DNA from: Loktanella salsilacus
Lineage (GTDB): Bacteria; Pseudomonadota; Alphaproteobacteria; Rhodobacterales; Rhodobacteraceae
Assembly: GCF_900114485.1 (NCBI RefSeq)
Contig: NZ_FOTF01000004.1
Span: 1-64,000 of the forward strand
DNA: 64,000 bases
Reading direction: 5' to 3'
Shown here: positions 26,628 through 36,239 of the stretch, piece by piece
Layout: each line of letters opens with the position of its first letter
Numbering within the stretch: position 1 is the stretch's first letter
Translations under genes and position numbers: made by a program
The notes under the pieces: generated by a model
What the model was told of the DNA's origin: nothing
The model's database searches: none
Seen by the model: only the letters and a program-made list of their open reading frames with translations

Positions 26628-27529
26628 AGGCTGCCGATGTGCCGTTCGCCCCGCGCCTTTGCCAGGACGATCTGGCGTTGGCGTTCGCGAAAGCGGTTCT
26701 TGTCATCGTCTGACGTTTGGTCGGCGCAGTGGTGACAGGCGACGCCGTCTTCATACTGCGGATGATTGCGGTCCTCGGGCAGCAAGGGGCGCCGGCAAGC
26801 GTGGCACAGGATATGCGGGCCTTCGGTCAGGCCATGCCCAACGCTGACGCGCCCATCAAAGACAAAGCATTCGCCCTGCCATGTGCTGTCATCCTGCGGG
26901 ACTTCTTCAAGGTATTTCAGGATGCCGCCCTGCAGGTGATACACCTCTTCCACGCCCTGACCGCGCAAGTAGTTCGTAGACTTTTCGCAGCGGATGCCGC
27001 CGGTGCAGAACATCGCGATCCGCTTATTGTGAAAACGGTCTTTGTTCGCCTCCCACCAGGCGGGAAATTCGCCAAAGCTTTTGGTCTGCGGATCAACGGC
27101 ACCGTCAAAGGTGCCAATCGCGACCTCATAGTCGTTGCGGGTATCGATCACGGCGACATCGGGCGCGGTAATCAGCGCGTTCCAGTCGGCGGGCGCGACG
27201 TAGTGTCCCGTGCCTTGCAGCGGATCGACGTCAGGCTGACCCATCGTCACGATCTCGCGCTTTAGGCGCACCTTCATCCGGTTAAAGGGCTGCTCGCTTG
27301 CTGTGCTTTCCTTGTGGACCAGACCTGCGCAACCGGGCAGGGCGCGCAGATGGGCAAGCACGGCGTCAATGCCGGTGCGCGATCCGGCGATGGTGCCGTT
27401 GACGCCTTCACCCGCCAGCAGCAGCGTGCCGCTGATGCCGTGCTGTTGGCACAGATCAAGCAAAGGCTGCCGCAGGGATGCGGGGTCCGGGAAGCGGGCG
27501 AAATGATAGAGCGCTGCGACAGTAAACAT
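26624..27529 (-). CDS. trhO: tRNA uridine(34) hydroxylase TrhO (rhodanese family, YceA-like)
   Basis: TrhO hydroxylates U34 of tRNA in the first step toward cmo5U/mo5U. The 301-residue protein has an N-terminal acylphosphatase-like domain (LYHFARF...[15 protein letters not shown]) and a rhodanese domain with [15 protein letters not shown] and the cysteine loop [16 protein letters not shown] (C175, C181). The C-terminal part has CHACRRPL and VACHHC, a probable zinc site. It is co-transcribed with the AbrB-like gene. Confidence 0.93.
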   Translation of the reverse strand: MFTVAALYHFARFPDPASLRQPLLDLCQQHGISGTLLLAGEGVNGTIAGSRTGIDAVLAHLRALPGCAGLVHKESTASEQPFNRMKVRLKREIVTMGQPDVDPLQGTGHYVAPADWNALITAPDVAVIDTRNDYEVAIGTFDGAVDPQTKSFGEFPAWWEANKDRFHNKRIAMFCTGGIRCEKSTNYLRGQGVEEVYHLQGGILKYLEEVPQDDSTWQGECFVFDGRVSVGHGLTEGPHILCHACRRPLLPEDRNHPQYEDGVACHHCADQTSDDDKNRFRERQRQIVLAKARGERHIGSL

Positions 27530-27560
27530 GGCTTTGCCATACGCCTGCCGCGCGCTGGCT

Positions 27561-28787
27561 TCAAGTCAGGCGCGCGGCTGCCATGGCCAAACCGTCTGAC
27601 ACCGCCGTGAACGCCTGCGCCCGCATTTGCTGCGCCTGCGGGAACAGATCATTCATCGCCTGCGTCACCGTCCCCATCAGGCTGGACCCGCCGACAAAGA
27701 CGACAGCTGCGACATCACGCGGGGCAGTATCGCCCAGCGTTTCCCATGCGGCCTCTTTTATCGCGGTGGTCAGGTCGGACAGCGTGTCGCCCAACTGATC
27801 CGCAGACAGTGGGACCGATAGTCCCTTTTCTAGCGCTTTCAGGTCAATGACGCCCTGAGGATGGTCATTCGCTGTGATCTTGCCCGCCTCAACAGCAAAG
27901 GCGACGTCGTGGCCAAGCTCCATCGCGATGACCTCTTCTAGGCGGCCAAAGGCGGTCTGATCGACGCCCATCTTGACCAAATCCGCCACAAGGCGCCGCG
28001 TTTCTGCAGTATAAAGGAACGCAATCTTTTCCCAAGTCGCAAGATCGTTGAATATCGCATTTGGCGCTGTCGTCGTGCCGTTGCCGAATGCATTGCGCAC
28101 ATCACCGCCGCGTCCCAGCAAAGGCATCACATGCGCCAATGACAGCAGACGGTCAAAGTCGGTGCCGCCAATCCGCACGCCGTGGCTGTTGAGCACGTCA
28201 ATCTGCCCAGCGCTTTGACGATACAGCGTAAAGTCAGATGTGCCGCCGCCGATATCAACAATCAGGCCAAGCTGGCCATCGCCCAGCGGCCCGGCGGTCA
28301 AGGCTGCGGCCTCTGGCTCTGGCAGGAATTTGACGGTTTTGAAGCCGGCAATCTGATAGGCTTCGGCCAGATCAATCTGCGCCTGCGCGTGGCGGGCAGG
28401 GTCTGGGTGGAAATGCACGGGGCGGCCCGACAGCACCGTGTCGAAATCCAGCCGCGTCGCGTCATAGGCGCGGGTGCGCACCGTCGACACAAAGCGCGCG
28501 ACAGCGTCCAGCAATGTCATCTTTTCATAGCCGATCTGCCGCTGTTCGCGCATCAACGGCGTGCCCAGAACGGACTTTAGGGCGCGCATAAAGCGCCCCT
28601 CGCGCCCTTCGATCAAGGCCATATTCGCGGCGCTGCCGATCAGCGTGCGCTTGCGGTCCATGTCAAAGAACAGCGAGGTTGGCAGCGTTTCCCGGCCCGG
28701 CTCGACCGGAATGCGGAACACATTATCCCCTGCCATGACGGCGGCGGCGGTGTTCGATGTGCCAAAGTCGATCCCAAGCGTGGCCAT
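27561..28787 (-). CDS. Hsp70-family protein (YegD-like)
   Basis: The 408-residue protein has the actin-like ATPase fold of Hsp70: [17 protein letters not shown] at the start (phosphate 1), [18 protein letters not shown] (phosphate 2) and [13 protein letters not shown] (adenosine). It lacks a substrate-binding domain and is close in size to YegD-type short chaperones, whose clients are unknown. The ATG at 28787 has GAGGAAG upstream and starts the conserved region; longer frames are not homologous. It is transcribed divergently from pncA. Confidence 0.9.
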   Translation of the reverse strand: MATLGIDFGTSNTAAAVMAGDNVFRIPVEPGRETLPTSLFFDMDRKRTLIGSAANMALIEGREGRFMRALKSVLGTPLMREQRQIGYEKMTLLDAVARFVSTVRTRAYDATRLDFDTVLSGRPVHFHPDPARHAQAQIDLAEAYQIAGFKTVKFLPEPEAAALTAGPLGDGQLGLIVDIGGGTSDFTLYRQSAGQIDVLNSHGVRIGGTDFDRLLSLAHVMPLLGRGGDVRNAFGNGTTTAPNAIFNDLATWEKIAFLYTAETRRLVADLVKMGVDQTAFGRLEEVIAMELGHDVAFAVEAGKITANDHPQGVIDLKALEKGLSVPLSADQLGDTLSDLTTAIKEAAWETLGDTAPRDVAAVVFVGGSSLMGTVTQAMNDLFPQAQQMRAQAFTAVSDGLAMAAARLT

Positions 28788-28912
28788 GACTGCTTCCTCT
28801 ATATGCGAAACGCCGCTGCTAGCCCAAAGCGCTGGCGGCATCAACCGTCTGAGCGATTGACCAAGGACAGGCGGGGTTTTACCCATTGGGGACCCGTTTG
28901 AAAGGCACCATT

Positions 28913-29518
28913 ATGCAGCCCCTGACACATGCTTTGATCGTAATCGACATGCAGAACGACTTCTGCCCCGGCGGCGCACTGGCCGTCACGGGCGGCGATG
29001 ACATCGTTGACGGAATCAATGCGTTGATGGCGGACTTTCAAACCGTGATCCTGACGCAGGATTGGCACCCGGCCGGGCATTCTTCTTTTGCCAGCAGTCA
29101 TCCCGGTGCTGCGCCGATGCAGGTCGTCGATATGCCGTATGGGCCGCAGGTGCTTTGGCCCGACCACTGTATCCAAGGCACGCCCGGCGCTGCGTTTCAT
29201 CAAGGTCTGCGCACGGACGGCGATCTGATCATCCGCAAAGGGTATAACCCGGCGATCGACAGCTATTCGGCGTTTTTCGAAAACGACCACACCACCCCAA
29301 CGGGGCTAGAGGGGTATTTGCGCACACGCGGCATTACAACGCTGACCATGGTCGGCCTCGCGCTTGATTTTTGCGTAAATTATTCGGCGGTTGATGCTGC
29401 AAAGCTGGGGTTTGACGTGACCGTTCACACGCTGCTTTCTCGGGGTATTGATGTGGGTGGATCGCTGGACGCCGCCTTGGACGGGATGAAGGCTGCGGGT
29501 GTGACGCTGACAGCATAG
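28913..29518 (+). CDS. pncA: Nicotinamidase PncA
   Basis: PncA deamidates nicotinamide to nicotinic acid. The 201-residue protein has the cysteine-hydrolase triad: D12 in VIDMQNDF, K109 in IIRKGYNP and C154 in LALDFCVNYSA. QDWHPAGHSSF (H52, H56) supplies metal-binding histidines. The ATG at 28913 begins the conserved sequence. A hairpin follows the gene. Together with PncB it completes the nicotinamide branch of NAD salvage. Confidence 0.95.
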   Translation: MQPLTHALIVIDMQNDFCPGGALAVTGGDDIVDGINALMADFQTVILTQDWHPAGHSSFASSHPGAAPMQVVDMPYGPQVLWPDHCIQGTPGAAFHQGLRTDGDLIIRKGYNPAIDSYSAFFENDHTTPTGLEGYLRTRGITTLTMVGLALDFCVNYSAVDAAKLGFDVTVHTLLSRGIDVGGSLDAALDGMKAAGVTLTA

Positions 29519-29530
29519 TCATGCGCCCGT

Positions 29531-29557
29531 GTGGCACCTGTGGCGCGCAGGTGCCAC
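29531..29557 (+). terminator. Hairpin after pncA
   Basis: A perfect 10-base stem, GTGGCACCTG with CAGGTGCCAC around a 7-base loop, begins 12 bases after the pncA stop. There is no T tract. Confidence 0.55.
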
Positions 29558-29668
29558 TGCCACGTTGAATCGCCAGTGCTGCAAAACGTGGAGGGACCGA
29601 ATCGACTCGGTTTGGTAACAATCAGGTAATGGCTCGAAAAATCGGGCAGCAGCAGTCAGGCAAATCAG

Positions 29669-30244
29669 ATGATGAACCGTCGTACTTTCGCGGCCAGCGC
29701 CGCTATTTGCGTTGCAGGAACCACTGTCAGCGCCAACCCGCTTGCCCGTATCTTTGGCAGACCCACAAACCGGGCAGAGCAGTTTTTGCCGCAAGAGGTC
29801 GACGTTAGTCCCGACCTGCCCGCTGGACAGATTCACGTCATCAAAAAAGATTTCTTCCTGTACTGGACGCTCGGAAATGGCCGCGCGCGGCGCTATGGGA
29901 TCGCGCTGGGTGCTGACGGGCGCAACTATACCGGCGTTCTGAAGATCAAGCGCAAGCGTGAATGGCCCAGCTGGGTGCCGACACCGCAAATGGTGCGGCT
30001 AGAGCCGGAGATTTACGGCCCCTATCGCAAAGGCCTGCCCGGCGGGCATCCGCAGAACGCATTGGGTGCGCGGGCGCTGTATTTGTATGATGGCAACGTC
30101 GACACCTACTACCGCATCCATGGCACACCCCAGCCAGAGACGATTGGTACTGCCTTTTCGTCCGGCTGCGTGCGGCTGACGAACGAATATGTGTCAGAGC
30201 TGTATGACTTGGTCCCAATCGGCACAGAGGTTTTCCTGTTCTAA
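29669..30244 (+). CDS. L,D-transpeptidase (YkuD domain), first of a tandem pair
   Basis: The 191-residue protein has a twin-arginine-like or Sec signal (MMNRRTFAASAAICVAG) and a YkuD catalytic domain with H151 in YYRIHGTPQPETIG and the nucleophile C167 in AFSSGCVRLTN. L,D-transpeptidases make 3-3 cross-links in peptidoglycan or attach proteins to it in the periplasm. It carries no extra binding domain. The second paralogue starts 62 bases downstream; the two share the GPY/F-xxGLPGGHP and SSGC-RL blocks, so they arose by duplication. Confidence 0.92.
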   Translation: MMNRRTFAASAAICVAGTTVSANPLARIFGRPTNRAEQFLPQEVDVSPDLPAGQIHVIKKDFFLYWTLGNGRARRYGIALGADGRNYTGVLKIKRKREWPSWVPTPQMVRLEPEIYGPYRKGLPGGHPQNALGARALYLYDGNVDTYYRIHGTPQPETIGTAFSSGCVRLTNEYVSELYDLVPIGTEVFLF

Positions 30245-30306
30245 GCAACGAGCCATTAACCTGATTGGCGCAAATTGTCCCCGAATCCATGATGGAAGGT
30301 TGGGGC

Positions 30307-30840
30307 ATGAAGCGAAGACAGTTTTTGGCTGGGGCGGGTGCAGCGTTGCTTGCCAGCCCAGCAATCGCATCAAACGTCTGGCAGCGGCATCTGATTACGA
30401 TGGCGCAGCCGATGTCTGCCGGTCAGATCCACGTCGATACGGGCAGCCGGTTTCTGTATCTGACCCTTGGGGGCCAACAGGCCCTGCGTTATGGCGTGTC
30501 CGTCGGTGCAGCGGGCCGACAATTTACCGGCAAGGCGGTCATTGCGCGTAAAGCGGTCAAGCCGTCGTGGGTGCCGACCCGCAACATGATCCGGGTGGAA
30601 CCTGCAGTATATGGCCCCTTTGCCAGCGGCCTGCCGGGCGGACACCCTAGCAATCCCCTTGGGGCCGCGGCGCTGTATTTGCATCGGGGCGGACGCGACA
30701 CGCTGTACCGCATTCACGGCACGCAGCAGCCTGACCGTATTGGGCAGGCTTTTTCGTCAGGCTGCATCCGGTTGGCGAATGCGGACATGCTCGATCTATA
30801 TGCGCGGGTGTCTGTGGGGACGGTCGTGCGCGCAGCGTAA
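30307..30840 (+). CDS. L,D-transpeptidase (YkuD domain), second of a tandem pair
   Basis: The 177-residue protein has a twin-arginine-type signal (MKRRQFLAGAGAALLASPAIA) and a YkuD domain with H137 in LYRIHGTQQPDRIG and C153 in AFSSGCIRLAN. The ATG at 30307 is chosen because it starts the signal peptide; an earlier in-frame start is not supported. It is a diverged copy of the gene just upstream, probably with a related but separate envelope role. A hairpin follows directly after the stop. Confidence 0.92.
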   Translation: MKRRQFLAGAGAALLASPAIASNVWQRHLITMAQPMSAGQIHVDTGSRFLYLTLGGQQALRYGVSVGAAGRQFTGKAVIARKAVKPSWVPTRNMIRVEPAVYGPFASGLPGGHPSNPLGAAALYLHRGGRDTLYRIHGTQQPDRIGQAFSSGCIRLANADMLDLYARVSVGTVVRAA

Positions 30841-30841
30841 A

Positions 30842-30868
30842 GGTCGGGGCAGACGCGCCGCCCCGACC
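30842..30868. terminator. Shared hairpin between convergent L,D-transpeptidase and peroxiredoxin genes
   Basis: GGTCGGGGC and GCCCCGACC form a nine-base stem with a nine-base loop in the 34-base gap between the two convergent stops. It can serve both strands. Confidence 0.65.
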
Positions 30869-30874
30869 AATGGC

Positions 30875-31525
30875 TCATTTCAGTTTCGTCATCCGCAGAT
30901 AAGGCAGGACGGTTTTGAAATCGCCGAACTTTTCTTTGGCATCCGCATCGGACACTGACGTCGGGATGACGACATCATCGCCGACGTTCCAGTTCGCGGG
31001 TGTCGCCACGCCGCGTCCTGCTGCGGTCTGAAGACCGTCCAGCGCGCGCAGCACCTCTGCAAAGTTGCGGCCGACGTTCATTGGATAAACCATCGACAGC
31101 TTTAGCTTTTTGTCCGGGCCGATGATGAACACGGCGCGTACGGTGGCGGTGTCATTAGGCGTGCGGCCATCGGGCAAATACGCCTCTGCTGGCAGCATGT
31201 CGAAGGCTTTGGAGATCGCAAGATCCTGGTCCGCCGCAATCGGAAAGCCGGGCTTAGCACCGCCAGCTGTCTCAATATCGACCTTCCACTTCTTGTGCTC
31301 TTCGACGCCGTCAACGGACACACCCAGCACCTTGGTGCCACGCTTGTCCCATTCGTCGGCCAATTGGGCCACTGCACCGAATTCAGTGGTGCAGACGGGG
31401 GTGAAATCCTTGGGGTGCGAAAAGATGATCGCCCAAGAATCGCCGATCCAGTCGTGTAGCTTGATCTCTCCCTGATCGGTCAAGATCGTCAGGTTGGGAA
31501 CTTCGTCGTTGATGCGCAGTGCCAT
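30875..31525 (-). CDS. 1-Cys peroxiredoxin (Prx6-type)
   Basis: The 216-residue thiol peroxidase has the peroxidatic cysteine in HPKDFTPVCTTEFG (C45) and the Prx6-type C-terminal arm (GRNFAEVLRALDGLQ, TPANWNVGDDVVIP). It reduces H2O2 or organic peroxides in the cytoplasm. There is no resolving cysteine in the usual second position. It is transcribed divergently from the aldehyde dehydrogenase gene. Confidence 0.94.
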   Translation of the reverse strand: MALRINDEVPNLTILTDQGEIKLHDWIGDSWAIIFSHPKDFTPVCTTEFGAVAQLADEWDKRGTKVLGVSVDGVEEHKKWKVDIETAGGAKPGFPIAADQDLAISKAFDMLPAEAYLPDGRTPNDTATVRAVFIIGPDKKLKLSMVYPMNVGRNFAEVLRALDGLQTAAGRGVATPANWNVGDDVVIPTSVSDADAKEKFGDFKTVLPYLRMTKLK

Positions 31526-31643
31526 TGGGATGCTCCTTTTGATTGGATAGCACTTACATAGTCATTCGGCGGGGTGATGCCACTGCTTGTGCAAGACCTG
31601 CGGCGCTGTCACTCTGCCGGAAATTACGCACAAGGACCGTATC

Positions 31644-33083
31644 ATGATCGAGAAACGCGACTTTTATATCAACGGCACGTGGGTCGCCCCGGCGCAGCCC
31701 CGTGACTGCCAAGTTATCGACCCAGCCACGGAAGAGGCGGTCGCAGTGATTTCCCTAGGCGGTCAGGCAGATACCGACGCAGCCGTCGCTGCCGCTAAGG
31801 CTGCGTTTCCCGCATGGGCGGCGCTCACACCGCAAGAACGCGCGGGCTATTGCGCCGGGATTTTGGACCAGTACCGCAAGCGCGAAGGCGAGATGGCCGA
31901 GGCGATCCGCGCCGAAATGGGCGCGCCGATCAAGCTGGCCCGCGAAAGCCAAGCGCCGTGTCTGCCGTGGCACCTAGAGAACTTTCTGACCGCCGTTGAT
32001 CAGATCGAATGGATCAAACCGCTTGGCGATCACGCCCCCAATGACCGAATCGCGCTAGAGCCGATTGGCGTTGTGGGCCTGATCACGCCGTGGAATTGGC
32101 CAATGAACCAAGTTACGCTGAAGGTCATTCCAGCACTGCTGGCAGGCTGCACAATCGTGATGAAACCCAGCGAAGAGGCACCGCTGTCGTCCCTATTGTT
32201 CGCTGAATTTGTCCATGACGCGGGCGTGCCAGCTGGCGTGTTCAACCTTGTGAATGGCGACGGGCTTGGTGTCGGCTCTCAACTCTCGGCGCACCCCGAC
32301 GTGGCGATGATTTCCTTCACCGGTTCGACCCGCGCTGGCATTGCCATTTCCAAGACTGCCGCAGAGACGCTCAAGCGTGTTACGCTGGAATTGGGCGGCA
32401 AAGGTGCCAACGTGATCTTTGCCGATGCTGACGAAAAGGCGGTCAAGCGCGGAGTGCTGAACTGCATGCAGAACACTGGCCAGTCTTGCAACGCGCCGAC
32501 GCGGATGCTTGTGGAACGCTCTGTTTACGACCGTGTCGTTACCGAGGCGGCAGAGGTTGCCTCTGCCATTGCAGTTGGCCCCACAACGCAAGAGGGGCGG
32601 CACATTGGTCCAGTGGTCAACAAAAGCCAGTGGACGCAGATCCAAAAGATGATCGAAACGGGCATCAACGAGGGCGCGCGCCTTGTTGCTGGTGGGCTTG
32701 GTCTGCCAGAGGGCGTGAACCGTGGTTATTATGTGCGGCCCACGGTCTTTGCTGACGTCAGCAACGACATGGCGATCGCGCAGCAGGAAATCTTTGGCCC
32801 TGTGCTGTCGATCATTCCGTTCGAGGATGAAGCTGACGCTGTTCGCATCGCCAACGATACGCCCTATGGCCTGACGAACTATGTCCAGACGCAAGACGGC
32901 GCAAAGCGCAACCGGATGGCGCTGGCGCTGAAGTCCGGCATGGTCGAGATGAACGGCCAAAGCCGCGGGGCAGGCAGCCCTTTTGGCGGGATGAAGATGT
33001 CCGGCCGCGCACGTGAAGGCGGCGTTTGGGGGATCGAAGAGTTCCTTGAAAGCAAAGCCATTAGCGGCTGGTCGAACGACTAA
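31644..33083 (+). CDS. Aldehyde dehydrogenase family protein (NAD-dependent)
   Basis: The 479-residue protein has the full ALDH core: NAD-binding GVVGLITPWNWPMNQ, SFTGSTRAG, general base E249 in TLELGGKGAN and nucleophile C282 in NTGQSCNAPT. The motif set resembles ALDHs of broad or unknown specificity; the natural aldehyde cannot be named. The ATG at 31644 starts the conserved region; the in-frame extension to 31587 is not homologous. A hairpin follows. Confidence 0.92.
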   Translation: MIEKRDFYINGTWVAPAQPRDCQVIDPATEEAVAVISLGGQADTDAAVAAAKAAFPAWAALTPQERAGYCAGILDQYRKREGEMAEAIRAEMGAPIKLARESQAPCLPWHLENFLTAVDQIEWIKPLGDHAPNDRIALEPIGVVGLITPWNWPMNQVTLKVIPALLAGCTIVMKPSEEAPLSSLLFAEFVHDAGVPAGVFNLVNGDGLGVGSQLSAHPDVAMISFTGSTRAGIAISKTAAETLKRVTLELGGKGANVIFADADEKAVKRGVLNCMQNTGQSCNAPTRMLVERSVYDRVVTEAAEVASAIAVGPTTQEGRHIGPVVNKSQWTQIQKMIETGINEGARLVAGGLGLPEGVNRGYYVRPTVFADVSNDMAIAQQEIFGPVLSIIPFEDEADAVRIANDTPYGLTNYVQTQDGAKRNRMALALKSGMVEMNGQSRGAGSPFGGMKMSGRAREGGVWGIEEFLESKAISGWSND

Positions 33084-33090
33084 ACCAAGC

Positions 33091-33124
33091 GGGGTAAAAC
33101 TTTTCGGATGAAGAGTTTTACCCC
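33091..33124 (+). terminator. Hairpin after the aldehyde dehydrogenase gene
   Basis: GGGGTAAAACT and AGTTTTACCCC form an 11-base perfect stem around a 12-base loop, starting seven bases after the stop. There is no T tract on this side. Confidence 0.65.
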
Positions 33125-33169
33125 AACTCATTCTCAGTCAAGAATCGAAGTGTCACCAATAGCCCCGTA

Positions 33170-33829
33170 TTAGAATGGGGCTTTGCAGGTGATTTTGGTC
33201 GGTGCACCGCCGTCGGGGTGTCTGAATTGCAGCGATTCGGAATGCAGCATCATGCGGGGAAAATCGCGCGCTGGGCCTGTCGCATAGAATGGATCGCCCA
33301 AGATGGGGTGTCCCAAGGCCAGCATGTGAACGCGCAACTGATGTGATCTGCCAGTTTGCGGCATCAGGCGCATACGGGTTTCCGTCTCTGACCGCTTCAA
33401 CCTGCGCCAGTCCGTCACCGCCGCGCGGCCGTTTTCATGATCGACCATTTGTAGCGGACGATTAGGCCAATCAACGATCAGCGGCAGATCAATGGTGCCT
33501 TTCGCCTCTTCGACCTTACCCCAGACCCGCGCGATGTAAGTCTTCTTAGTATACCGCTTTTCGAACTGTAGGCCCAGATGGCGCTGGGCGTGCGGCGTCA
33601 GGGCAAAGATCATGACGCCGGACGTATCGCGGTCCAGCCTGTGCACGAGCAGCGCCGTTGGGAAAACAGCCTGCACCCGCGTGATGAGACAGTCCGCCAG
33701 ATGCTCGCCTTTGCCTGGCACGGACAGCAGGCCTGCGGGTTTGTCGACCAAAATGACCTGATGGTCGTCGTGCAAGACCACGAGCGGGTCCATTGGTGGG
33801 TTGTAGTCATCACTCATGACAATAGTCAT
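33170..33829 (-). CDS. RluA-family RNA pseudouridine synthase
   Basis: The 219-residue protein has the catalytic aspartate in VHRLDRDTSGVMIFA (D66) and the family's HQLRVHMLALGHPILGD. It isomerises uridines in rRNA or tRNA; its length and lack of an S4 domain fit the RluA/TruC-like group, and the target is not determined. It starts at 33829, overlapping the YggS stop by four bases (ATGA), so the two are coupled. Confidence 0.9.
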   Translation of the reverse strand: MTIVMSDDYNPPMDPLVVLHDDHQVILVDKPAGLLSVPGKGEHLADCLITRVQAVFPTALLVHRLDRDTSGVMIFALTPHAQRHLGLQFEKRYTKKTYIARVWGKVEEAKGTIDLPLIVDWPNRPLQMVDHENGRAAVTDWRRLKRSETETRMRLMPQTGRSHQLRVHMLALGHPILGDPFYATGPARDFPRMMLHSESLQFRHPDGGAPTKITCKAPF

Positions 33830-34479
33830 AATGGGGTCCGATCGCCGAAAATTGCAGATCCGACGCGGATATGTGTCGCCCCATGCGCGATGGCCGTTTC
33901 GAAATCGCCGCTCATCCCCATCGATAAGCCCAGCAGTCCGTTGCGGACAGCAATCTCGCGCAGCATGTCAAAGTGCGGGGCTGGGTCCAGATCGGCAGGC
34001 GGGATGCACATCAGACCCATCACCGGTAGGTCGCCGTCCTGCGCGTTGCGGATCAGGGCATCGGCATCTTGCGGTAAGACGCCTGCCTTTTGCGGCTCTG
34101 CGCCGGTATTGATCTGGATGAACAGCTTTGGGCATGTCCCCATCTCTTGCGTAAGCCGGATCAGAGTGTTGACCAGTTTGGGCCGGTCCACAGTGTGGAT
34201 CGCATTGAACAGTTCCATCGCGCTGCGCGTCTTGTTCGTTTGCAATGGCCCGATCAAATGCAAATCGACCTCGCCAAACGTTGCGCGAAAGTCCGGCCAC
34301 TTACCTTGCGCCTCTTGAACCTTGTTCTCTCCAAAGATTCGTTGCCCTTGGGTCAAGACAGAGTGGATTCGGTCCAAAGGTTGTACTTTTGACACCGCGA
34401 TAAGCGTCACGTCGCCGGGATCGCGTCCGGCAGATTGTGCAGCCTGCGCCGCGCGGGCTCTGATTGTATCAAGTGTCAT
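33826..34479 (-). CDS. YggS-family PLP-binding protein (PLP homeostasis)
   Basis: The 217-residue protein is a single-domain TIM barrel with the PLP lysine in LIAVSKVQPLDRI (K31), followed by GENKVQEAQGKW. FDMLREIA and GLSMGMSGDFETAIAHGATHIRVGSAIFG make the phosphate site. YggS/PROSC proteins buffer free PLP rather than catalyse a known reaction. It is the first gene of the two-gene operon with the pseudouridine synthase. Confidence 0.94.
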   Translation of the reverse strand: MTLDTIRARAAQAAQSAGRDPGDVTLIAVSKVQPLDRIHSVLTQGQRIFGENKVQEAQGKWPDFRATFGEVDLHLIGPLQTNKTRSAMELFNAIHTVDRPKLVNTLIRLTQEMGTCPKLFIQINTGAEPQKAGVLPQDADALIRNAQDGDLPVMGLMCIPPADLDPAPHFDMLREIAVRNGLLGLSMGMSGDFETAIAHGATHIRVGSAIFGDRTPL

Positions 34480-34712
34480 TGCCGTTTCCCCAAGTCCTTC
34501 AGATCGCTTGCCTGTTGGGGCATAAGGCGAAAATCATCCGAAGTCATGACAACTTGTTGCCGAAATCGTGTGTGTCCCTGTTGCATCATTTTCCTGCGAC
34601 TGGGGCTTGCCAAGGCCAAATCTCTTGAGTGAGCAGCCGATCAGGCGCAATTACTGCCCCAATGCCGGAGCAACTGGCATATCTTGGAATGCAAAACACG
34701 AGGGAATTATCC

Positions 34713-35954
34713 ATGAAAAGCATCCTTCTTACCTCGACCGCGCTGGTTGCCTTTGCTGGTGCCGCTGCTGCTGAGAGCCACGCCTCCGCTGACATGATGG
34801 GCCCACAGGGCGTTGTCTGGGGTGCCGACGGCGAGTTCGGTTACAACAAAGAAGTCGAAGATGGCTTCTACTTCGACGGTGGCTTGGCAGTTTCGACATC
34901 TGCTGGCATGAACATGGGCCTGACCGCTGGTCTGACTCTGGACGTCGATCTGACCTTCAACGACGCAGAAGGCGACGTTGCAGATCCTTCCGGTGACGGC
35001 GCGTTCAGCAACATCGGCATCAGCGGTTCCGACTTTGTCGTGTTCGTTGAAGGTCAAGGCGCAGCTGTCTACGCTGGTGACACCGCAACCGCGTCCGAAA
35101 AGACCTGGTCCGGCACAACCAACATGGAAAACGACGGCTTCCTGGAAGTCGACGACGTCAATGACGGCGCTGACGACGGCGATTTCGTCGATGGCGTGAT
35201 CCGTGGCGATCTGGCCTACGGTCCTGTAACGGCTTCGCTGTCGTTCCTGATGGCTGACGGCGCAGACACAAATGGCGACCTTGATGGCCTTGACGGTCTG
35301 CAGTTCGGCGCAGTGTCCACCTTTGGTGCGTTCACCGTGGGTATGACGTACCAGCAAGGCGTTAGTGGCGCTCTGGTAGACGCAGACGATACCGCAACTG
35401 CAGGCAGTGACGGCATCATCGGCAACTCTGACGATGGTGTAGAGAACCCCGGCACCGTTGACGAAGTCATCGGCGTGTTCGCTTCGACCACGTTCTCTGG
35501 CGCAAACGTCAAAGTTGCTTACGCTACGAACCTGGACACCGAAGAGGACTCCGTTGGCTTCCAGCTGGACTACCCATTCGGTCCGGTCACCGCGACTGTG
35601 TTCTACTCCATCGAATCTGCAGTTGACGACAACTACGGTGTGGCTGTTGCCTACGCTAACGGTCCTGTCGCAGCGACTGCTTACTACCACGATGGTAACG
35701 ACCAGGAAATCGGCCTGGAAGGTTCCTATGACTTCGGCATGGGCCTGACCATGTACGCTGGTTACATCCAGAACGACGGCGACAGCGATGCGACTGAAGC
35801 ATACGCAGCTGCTGAGTACGACCTGGGTGGCGGTGCTAGCCTGATCGCAGCTTACGGCGACGCTGGCGACACCTACACCGGTGACAACGACGAAATCGGT
35901 AACGCTTACGAAGTCAACGAAGGCACAACAATTGCCGTCTCCTTCACGTTCTAA
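34713..35954 (+). CDS. Outer-membrane porin (Rhodobacter-type family)
   Basis: The 413-residue protein begins with a signal peptide (MKSILLTSTALVAFAGAAAA) and continues as an acidic, glycine-rich chain of alternating strands rich in aromatic pairs, ending in TTIAVSFTF. Its final F fits outer-membrane barrel recognition. It resembles the abundant general porins of Roseobacters. The ATG has GAGGGA upstream. A classic terminator follows, so it forms a monocistronic, probably strongly expressed unit. Confidence 0.92.
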   Translation: MKSILLTSTALVAFAGAAAAESHASADMMGPQGVVWGADGEFGYNKEVEDGFYFDGGLAVSTSAGMNMGLTAGLTLDVDLTFNDAEGDVADPSGDGAFSNIGISGSDFVVFVEGQGAAVYAGDTATASEKTWSGTTNMENDGFLEVDDVNDGADDGDFVDGVIRGDLAYGPVTASLSFLMADGADTNGDLDGLDGLQFGAVSTFGAFTVGMTYQQGVSGALVDADDTATAGSDGIIGNSDDGVENPGTVDEVIGVFASTTFSGANVKVAYATNLDTEEDSVGFQLDYPFGPVTATVFYSIESAVDDNYGVAVAYANGPVAATAYYHDGNDQEIGLEGSYDFGMGLTMYAGYIQNDGDSDATEAYAAAEYDLGGGASLIAAYGDAGDTYTGDNDEIGNAYEVNEGTTIAVSFTF

Positions 35955-35977
35955 TCGAACCTGAAGACTTCAAGATT

Positions 35978-36005
35978 GGGGCGGTCCTTCGGGGCCGCCC
36001 TTTTT
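35978..36005 (+). terminator. Terminator after the porin gene
   Basis: GGGCGGTCC and GG(GG)CCGCCC fold into a GC-rich hairpin around TTC, followed by TTTTT, 24 bases after the porin stop. Confidence 0.85.
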
Positions 36006-36239
36006 CGTTTGCGTAGGGCTCTGGCGCATGTCGCGGTCTATCGGACTTGTGACGGCCCTCTTGCTTCGCTACATCTTTTGGCGAAACAACCGTCGGTGCG
36101 GCGGCGCGCGATTTTGCGAATGAACTGGACACTTGGCCCATTGGGCTACAGTTGACCGGCTATTCCGGGCCGCATCCCCCGCCCCGTTTGCCGCCATTGC
36201 CGTTATCGATCCGGCCTGCCCGAAGAAAGCCTTCACCAG

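Noticed and set aside
32193-33131. 312-codon frame antisense to the aldehyde dehydrogenase gene
   Set aside because: The dehydrogenase on the other strand has full active-site motifs; the antisense frame shows none.
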